From Cordylochernes scorpioides (lineage: Eukaryota; Arthropoda; Arachnida; Pseudoscorpiones; Chernetidae): 64,000 nucleotides of DNA. The translations under genes were made by a program, and so were the position numbers. Below, piece by piece: positions 58,593 to 64,000 of this stretch. The notes below the pieces were generated by a model that was not told where the DNA came from, ran no database searches, and worked only from the letters and a program-made list of their open reading frames with translations. Position 1 is the stretch's first letter. Each line of letters starts with the position of its first letter. Location of the stretch: positions 30,598,190-30,662,189 of the forward strand of contig CP092865.1 in the NCBI GenBank assembly GCA_030710605.1. The letters are read 5' to 3'.

Positions 58593-59038
58593 TCTATATA
58601 CAGTTACGAGCGTCATGCGTCGTCAATTCTTCATCTCTGTCACCGTTTGCTTTTTTTTTTTTTTTGGAATGGCGCTCTCCTATTGGTTGGCTACGATCAC
58701 GTGGCTTCGATGGCGCTGCCACTACGCGAGAAACTTTGTTTTTTGACTTTGCCCCCCTCACTCGCTTTTTGGTTTTTGTAAATATTGTGTTGGAGCGGGT
58801 CGCTCCTTAAATAAATGCATATATTAGTTAATAACTAAATGGAATCCTCTCTTTCTTTTTCCCAGTAAGAGACGCCTACGGAAGCCAACAGTACATAGAC
58901 AGATAAAGCACATAGGCTATAGTTTTTAACTAATATATGCATTTATTTAAGGCGCCAATTTATAATTGTAACAAATAGTATTTGAATCAAAACATTCAAT
59001 CGGGTAAAACACGGGCGTTGCCCGGGTCATTCGGCTAG
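58593..59038 (+). mobile_element. Helitron-like element 3, copy 2
   Basis: Same ends and hairpin as copy 1, with CTAG at 59035-59038 followed by T. It carries 50 bp more in the middle (GTGGCTTCGATGGCGCTGCC region), while copy 1 has the long C run there. Non-coding. Confidence 0.75.
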
Positions 59039-59559
59039 TATGAAATATATATATGGAACATCTCCCAGCACCAAACCATACCACCGCCATATTCAGTAAA
59101 GTTCCAAGTACCTGAGGCTCTGCATCCAAGTTTCCACGATACTGTAATTGCCGGTAGCAAAGGTGTCTGTGCCTCTCTTACACTCAGTGCCAACAAAAGC
59201 CAACATAGTGATTCCAGCCCGTTTAAGAAGTAAACAAAGAACAGCGAGCTCGGGCCTGACCATTCAACTATGTTAGTGCGGTCGTGAGAGCGAAAGGTCA
59301 CAGCGGCTGGTGGAAGAGCAAAATAAACCGTCGGGATTCTACAGCCCTGGATAGAACTCCGCATTGGGTACGCTTTTTTTAAGTAGAAAATGCTTCAATG
59401 TTTACCGACTCTTGCATAAGTCTAACTTCAACGGTCAGTGCGTTGATAACCAAACATGCTCTGGCACACTTATAAGTGCCATATGTGAAGATGTGGTGCA
59501 CTTACAGTAAAATAAATTGATGAATATTTCCCTTCATTATTATCATGCCCTGTACCATG

Positions 59560-59868
59560 TGTACTTTCGGGTTTTACCCTATTAAATGCTTTTATTCAGA
59601 TACTATTGGTTACTATTATAAATTGGCGCCGTGGATGCCATTCTTGTATAATATATAAATGAGTTTTAAAAATTGTATTAAAAAAAATGCATCGGCCGGG
59701 AATCGAACCCGGGCCGCCCGCGTGGCAGGCGAGCATTCTACCACTGAACCACCGATGGTTATGAGAAATGGCCATATTTGCGTATTTATTCCATTCACAA
59801 AGCAAACGGTGACAGAATTGATTAAGAATTGTTGCTTGATTATGACGCTGATAACTGTATATAATCTA
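59560..59868 (-). mobile_element. Helitron-like element 3, copy 3, carrying a tRNA gene
   Basis: On the minus strand this copy starts with TTATATACAGTTATCAGCG and has the CTGTCACCGTTTGCTTT block. Then comes a 200-bp segment absent from copies 1 and 2 that contains tRNA-Gly. It resumes with GGCGCCAATTTATAAT, the GTAACCAATAGTATTTGAA-like block and GGGTAAAACCC. The terminal hairpin and CTAG are degraded. Confidence 0.6.
59688..59758 (-). tRNA. tRNA-Gly (anticodon GCC)
   Basis: The 71-nt sequence folds as a complete cloverleaf: D arm with the A box TGGTTCAGTGGTAGAA, anticodon arm with loop CTGCCAC (anticodon GCC), and T arm GGCCC-GGTTCGATTCCCGG with the B box. The discriminator is A, and TTTTTTTT follows at once (59687-59680), a strong Pol III stop. 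Only the first acceptor pair is off: position 1 is C where G would pair with C72, the other six pairs are good. It would decode GGC/GGU codons. The C1-C72 mismatch may impair 5' processing, so the gene could be functional or a very young pseudogene. It lies inside a Helitron-like copy in the same orientation. Confidence 0.9.
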
Positions 59869-60205
59869 TAATCCAAATTGTGCCTTATCATGGATTTGGT
59901 CTTATTACCTTGTGTTTGTAATCTATATATTCCAAATTGTGCTTTATCATAGATTTGGTCTTATTACCTTGTGTTTATAATCTATAATCCAAATTGTGCC
60001 TTATCATAGATTTGGTCTTATTACCTTGGGTTTATAATATATAATCCAAATTGTGCCTTATCATGGATTTGGTCTTATTACCTTGTGTTTAAAATCTATA
60101 ATCCAAATTGTGCCTTATCATAGATTTGGTCTTATTACCTTGTGTTTATAATCTATAATCCAAATTGTGTCTTAGCATGGATTTGGTCTTATTAACTTGT
60201 GTTTA
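59862..60205 (+). repeat. 57-bp tandem repeat, six copies
   Basis: Units of TAATCTATAATCCAAATTGT plus CATAGATTTGGTC and TTATTACCTTGTGTT start at 59862, 59919, 59978, 60035, 60092 and 60149, nearly identical. The array begins where Helitron-like copy 3 starts (overlapping by a few bases) and ends where the next Helitron-like terminus begins. Confidence 0.95.
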
Positions 60206-60213
60206 TAATCTAT

Positions 60214-61024
60214 AGCGAATGTTCCCGGCTTCGCCCGGTTTTTACCCGAGAAAAAGTTTGCCTAAATAACATTTGTTAAAACGATTCTAGAAAACATCCA
60301 ATCCAGCTATATATAGATTTATAAACGTATATAAGTATGGTTATATACGTTTAAATATATTTTTGGAACATATACTTTTTTTTAAAATAATTTTTAAATT
60401 TTAAATAAGATATTTTCTTTAAATATATATTAATATTGAAATGCTAAGTTTTTTACAACGTCATTGGAATATTATATTACTAAATTCTCAATTTAAATAT
60501 TAAATTTATTATACTTGGAACACATTTTAGCATTTTAACAATTTATAAATTTAATTTCACCAGATACCGCGAGAGGCGCTGCTTGCGAGTGAAATTAGAA
60601 AATTTGCAAATAAAATTGCAACGAATATTTATTTCAAATCAAATTTAAACCAGACACCTTCCCAGTAGTATAGTAAATAACTTTCCAAAGTTTCACGGCG
60701 ATTGGATAATCTTACCTTTTAAAAACATTCATCTTGTAAACAAACTAACATTCATCGTGTAAACAAACTATGTATGAAATTATTAACCAATCAAATTCAT
60801 TTATCGTCGCGACCAGTGCGGCGCCAAGCGGTAAAAAGCTGCAACTAACGCTTTTTGGTTTTTACATTTGAAAAAAAAAGCATATTGACCTTTTTAGTTT
60901 TTTGAATAGCCTATATGTTAAACGAAATCGTTAGCTACCTACATGCGAAATTTCATAATGATTGATTCTTTAGATTTTGCGCGACGTGATAACAAACATC
61001 GATTTTGGATTTCATTTTTATAGA
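60214..61024 (-). mobile_element. Helitron-like element, reverse orientation
   Basis: The minus strand starts TCTATAAAAATGAAATCC (61024, after an A) and ends CGGGTAAAAACCGGGCGAAG, CCGGGAACATTCG and CTATAG, a slightly altered CTAG terminus. It shares the GTGAAACTTTGGAAAGTTATTTACTATAC block with the elements at 7990 and 45226. Non-coding, about 811 bp. Confidence 0.65.
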
Positions 61025-61079
61025 TATAAGGATATAAAATTAATTTAGAGAATTTATTGTTATAAATTGTCTTATTTAT

Positions 61080-61920
61080 TTATTTTTTTTTAAAGGACAA
61101 TATCCCCCTAGGGACATTTGCGCTGTCATACATGTAGGTCTATACATTTGTCTATACATATATATTTACAATAATTGTAGGTCGTAAAGAATAGTCATAA
61201 GATATTAGCAAAGAGAAGGAGAGAAAATTAAAAAAAAAAAACATTGCCATAAATATTATAAAATAAATAAAACTTCCAGGAGTTTCTTGTATATCTTTTC
61301 ATTTTCAATCTTTCGGACTTGTTATTCCTTCAACAGTCCTTCAAGTCTTTCAAGTCCGAAAACTTGAAAATAAAAATATATACGAGAAACTTAGTCCTGG
61401 AAGCTTTATTTATGTTATAATATTATAAATCAGGAAAGAACGTTTATTCATTCCCATGAATATATTTACATCAAAATTGTTCATTTATGATTATTATTAA
61501 ACGAGAAGAGAAAATAATTATGTAAGAGTTTAAACATTTTAAGGAGACACATGAACAAAAGAAGAAAATGTCTGGCAATATCTACAATCAACATAATATA
61601 AATTATCAGTTTCTTAAAATAAATTTGTTGCTATATAATTCAAAATATAGCTGAAATTGTAATAAATTTAATATACGTTCCTTTATTGAAAATGAAAATA
61701 CTTGAATCTGTTACTATTGAATCATTTTTGATTTTATAGTCCTGAAAAACTGGACAATCCAGTAAAATAAGTATTGAGGTTTGTTCCTCATGTCCACAAA
61801 AACAACTCGAGTCTTCCACTGATTTAATTATTTTTAAAAGGTTACTGAAATTTCCATTATTAGAAATGAATTGGAAATTATGAAGGTTTGGCCGGAAATA
61901 TTTTGTTATAAATGAATAAA
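61080..61920 (-). pseudogene. Jockey-like LINE C-terminal fragment with a nested insert
   Basis: The minus strand from 61920 reads FRPNLHNFQFISNNGN...SSCFCGHEEQTSILILLDCPVFQDYK, then the LINE 3' UTR down to an A-rich tail near 61090. The knuckle keeps CFCG and the final Cys, but the His of the related copy at 46.6 kb is lost. A 180-bp fold-back (61249-61428) interrupts the UTR, and the Penelope-like element adjoins the 5' side. Confidence 0.7.
61249..61428. repeat. Fold-back element inside the LINE tail
   Basis: Arms of about 75 bp (AATAAAACTTCCAGGAGTTTC and the near-complement ending in CTGGAAGCTTTATTT) around a CCTTCAACAGTCC loop. CTTTCGGACTTG and CAAGTCCGAAAAC near the loop resemble the Penelope repeat motif. 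Confidence 0.7.
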
Positions 61921-62885
61921 ACAAAGCATCAAGGGCTACGTATCTTTATTAGAACAAATATATACGAGCTTTCGGGCACATACGCCCTTCTACAGGAATT
62001 AATGAAACAATAATCCAACTAGTTTGAAATAAGATTTATATATAAATTTAACGTGCATATCCAAGAAACACGTGCATATTAACTTGCAAGGTATCCCATC
62101 AGACATGTGATATCTTATACTGTGAATGAATTTGTTTTATCTTATTTTATTTAAGTCTATTGAATTTTATGCTTCTGGTAAATCAATTCTGCGATTTATA
62201 CTGCTATATTGTTTGGACACTATTGCTTCAATTATTAATCTTTGATATTTGTTATTGATATTGTTGTAATGTACTTTAGGTTCATTTAAGTTAAATGTGT
62301 GTCCTGTTGAATTGGAGTGCTGTACTATTAATGATAATGGGTCATTTCTGTTTATGTTTCTTCTGTGTTCAATTATTCTATTATGTAATTTTCTTCCCGT
62401 TTCTCCCACATATTTGGCATTACAATTATTACATTCTATAGAATAAATTACCTTTTTTCTGCTTGATATATATTCGGTTTGCCTGTTTTTTTGTAATCGG
62501 GTTTCTTAAGATATCTGATAAGTTGGGAGAGTTGCTATAAAAGGTTTTTATTCCATATTTATCTAGGGTTCTAGAAATGTGGATGGATTTCGGGGAATAT
62601 GGGATGTAGCAATTCTGCCTGTATATTTTAGTTTTTTGTGCTGACATGTTAGATGTGACCTGTGCCTGATAGAAATTTGTATTGATTTAAAGAACAATGA
62701 GTATAAATTATTTTAGTTAATGTTTTCAGTGTGTTAATATTATGACTAATGGGGCAGAATTATTTCAAACTAGTTGGATTATTGTTTCATTAATTCCTGT
62801 AGAAGGGCGTATGTGCCCGAAAGCTCGTATATATTTGTTCTAATAAAGATACGTAGCCCTTGATGCTTTGTTTTATTCATTTATA
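61907..62885 (-). mobile_element. Penelope-like element with inverted terminal repeats
   Basis: Terminal repeats of 124 bp at 61907-62030 and 62762-62885 are almost exact inverted copies. Between them lies a minus-strand coding remnant ending in a GIY-YIG endonuclease. Penelope-like elements have such terminal repeats in direct or inverted arrangement. ATATTTTGTTAT occurs at 61899-61910 and again near 62913-62924, a possible target duplication with about 25 bp of extra 3' sequence. At 979 bp, most of the RT is missing, so this is a truncated copy. Confidence 0.8.
62167..62647 (-). pseudogene. Penelope-like RT tail and GIY-YIG endonuclease
   Basis: The first part (62647-62450, starting MSAQKTKIYRQN) reads IPYSPKSIHISRTLDKYGIKT...LSDILRNP, the conserved segment after the RT of Penelope-like elements. 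A 1-nt shift near 62440 changes frame. The second part has the CxxC (IECNNC), then YVGETGRKLHNRIIEHRRNI, the GIY-YIG nuclease core with its catalytic Arg and downstream His/Glu pattern, and ends RIDLPEA. The nuclease nicks target DNA for priming. The frameshift and missing RT core make it non-functional. Confidence 0.85.
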
Positions 62886-63368
62886 AATCGTACAGTGCTT
62901 TTTCAATTGATATTTTGTTATGTTGTTTGGGGAAGAATTTTTAAAAAGTTTCATTTGTGTTGTTCTTAAAAGTGGCCATTTTACATTTAATAGAACCCCT
63001 TATTATTCTTGGAACATCTAAATTGTATTTTTGATTTTCTTCTAAAGTTAATTTATTTAATTACACCATTTATTTCGGGTTTTAAGCTTTCCACCTCGAC
63101 CAGGTCAAACGTCGGGCAATAAACGTTGAAAGTTGATGTGTCTGTATGTCTAAATACAATTATTTAAATAAATTCGGCATGTTTCCGATACTTCGCTTCA
63201 CGGTGTCGTTTATGGAACCTGAGAATTGGGAAGAAGAGAGATTCAGCTCTGGGCGAAGAGCACGGATGAAATATGCAATTCTTCCCTTGCATCCAAAACT
63301 CTAGATCTTGTCAAAGTCAACGACAACAGGAAAATCCACACATCTGTTTTAACGATTTCTATAACGGG

Positions 63369-63647
63369 TTAATTCCTTCCAATTACCCCTTCAGAATGAA
63401 GACGTTTCTCAACAATCTTCGAGGAGTTATCCAACAGGGGCTCTGGGCAGGCGGCATATGTTTTTCCAGACTGCCTGAAATGTCGGTAGTGAGCTACCTT
63501 CTTACCAACACATAAATGAATCGGCCTTCTGAATGGACCATCTTGAGGGTCGATGTGAACTCGATGACCAGCGACTTTCGATATTATTGGATTGAATAAA
63601 AAAACTAAATTATCATTTTTATTTCCAAGAAACTTCTGCGCCCACAC
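63369..63647 (-). pseudogene. Possible retrotransposon ORF1/gag-like fragment
   Basis: The 92-codon minus frame reads VAGHRVHIDPQDGPFRRPIH, then GKKVAHYRHFRQSGKTYAACPEP. The second part looks like a decayed CCHC knuckle: R-HFRQSGKTYAAC in place of a C-x2-C-x4-H-x4-C pattern. There is no ATG at the start (GTG). Non-LTR ORF1 and gag proteins have such a knuckle at their C-terminus. Identification is weak. Confidence 0.35.
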
Positions 63648-63760
63648 CCCATTAGTTTTATGAACAGCTCCAATCCCTGACCATCATTGACATCCGTATT
63701 TGCTGTTAAACCTTGACATCTGGTTTCAGACTCTTGATGGCGTGACTGTCGTTGCATTCC

Positions 63761-63930
63761 GTGGGATCCGCTCATGAGTCCAAAGTCTCGAGTGCAGCCA
63801 TCGCTCTATTCATCGTGACTCGGCACCATCCTCCTGCTACGACCTCCAGTTGACGTCCTACCCTCAACAATATCAATGCCATGTCAAGGACAGCTTGACA
63901 GCTTAGATCAACATCTTGAATAAGCTCTTG
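63761..63930 (-). pseudogene. Coding-like fragment, family unknown
   Basis: About 55 codons are open on the minus strand after a TAA near 63931 (QELIQDVDLSCQAVLDMALI, then LLRVGRQLEVVAGGW...AALETLDS) and end in TGA. The text is helix-like and GC-balanced. It may belong with the fragment at 63369-63647 as one decayed retroelement protein. No domain recognised. Confidence 0.25.
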
Positions 63931-64000
63931 ACGTTAAGATATTATGAAAATGTTCAAACATGTTATGTTTTCTTTTATATCCGCATTTCTTTTCACATAA

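Larger units (their letters stand above)
58350..59511. mobile_element. Element with about 150-bp imperfect terminal inverted repeats
   Basis: The outer 20 bp are perfect inverted copies (TTTACTGTAAGTGCACCACA at 58350-58369 and its complement at 59492-59511). Similarity continues inward through GTGCCAGAGC, GTTTGGTTA and CATTGAAGCATTTT for about 150 bp. The interior holds a tRNA-like sequence and Helitron-like copy 2, so the Helitron copy probably landed in it. No transposase was recognised and no clear target duplication seen. Confidence 0.6.

Noticed and set aside
59616-59891. Minus-strand ORF of 91 codons
   Set aside because: It reads through the tRNA-Gly gene (its SVVECSPATRAARVRFP text is a typical tRNA shadow), so it is not a protein gene.

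Overview
The window is animal nuclear DNA. It is strongly AT-rich, with long gene-poor stretches, introns, a tRNA gene and a dense, nested population of transposons: Tc1-like and mariner DNA elements, Helitrons, Ty3/gypsy, jockey-like LINEs and a Penelope-like element. The Tc1-like transposase type and the Methuselah-type receptor point to an arthropod, most likely a chelicerate such as a spider. That placement is inferred from family resemblance only, and a mollusc is the main alternative.

Layout. 0-10 kb: decayed Tc1-like copy, a LINE tail, a 2.9-kb minisatellite of 96/93-bp units, and a reverse-strand Helitron-like element with a GC-rich insert. 10-19 kb: LINE tails, fold-back MITEs (mariner-type and Tigger-like), a reverse-strand Argonaute PAZ-like coding remnant, a tRNA-like sequence and a 10-bp-type minisatellite. 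19.7-24.9 kb: a Ty3/gypsy element on the minus strand with two 335-bp LTRs, a 5-bp target duplication, primer-binding and polypurine sites, and gag, protease, RT, RNase H and integrase broken by frameshifts and stops. 25.7-27.7 kb: the clearest host gene, a 672-codon exon of a Methuselah-like seven-transmembrane receptor with a somatomedin-B-like N-terminus. 28-48 kb: mostly AT-rich noncoding DNA with a non-autonomous LTR element, a mariner pseudogene, several tandem arrays, an orphan exon-like fragment and two Helitrons joined end to end. 48.8-50.3 kb: a structurally intact 1,419-bp Tc1-like transposon. 50-56 kb: fold-back elements, a possible host exon pair with a PP1-docking-like motif, and a Penelope-like remnant. 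56-61 kb: a second Tc1-like pseudogene and a cluster of Helitron-like copies, one carrying a tRNA-Gly(GCC) gene. 61-64 kb: a LINE fragment, a Penelope-like element with 124-bp inverted terminal repeats, and coding-like scraps.

How it fits together. Only the receptor exon, the tRNA and perhaps the exon pair near 54.3 kb look like host genes. The rest is mobile DNA at different ages: the gypsy LTRs differ at one position I noticed and the Tc1 copy is open, while other copies are heavily decayed. The most unusual observations are a gypsy coding region that runs from inside one LTR into the other, a tRNA gene inside a Helitron-like copy, hammerhead-like cores in the Penelope repeats, end-to-end Helitrons, and the Argonaute-like remnant. 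All assignments were made by eye, without database searches.
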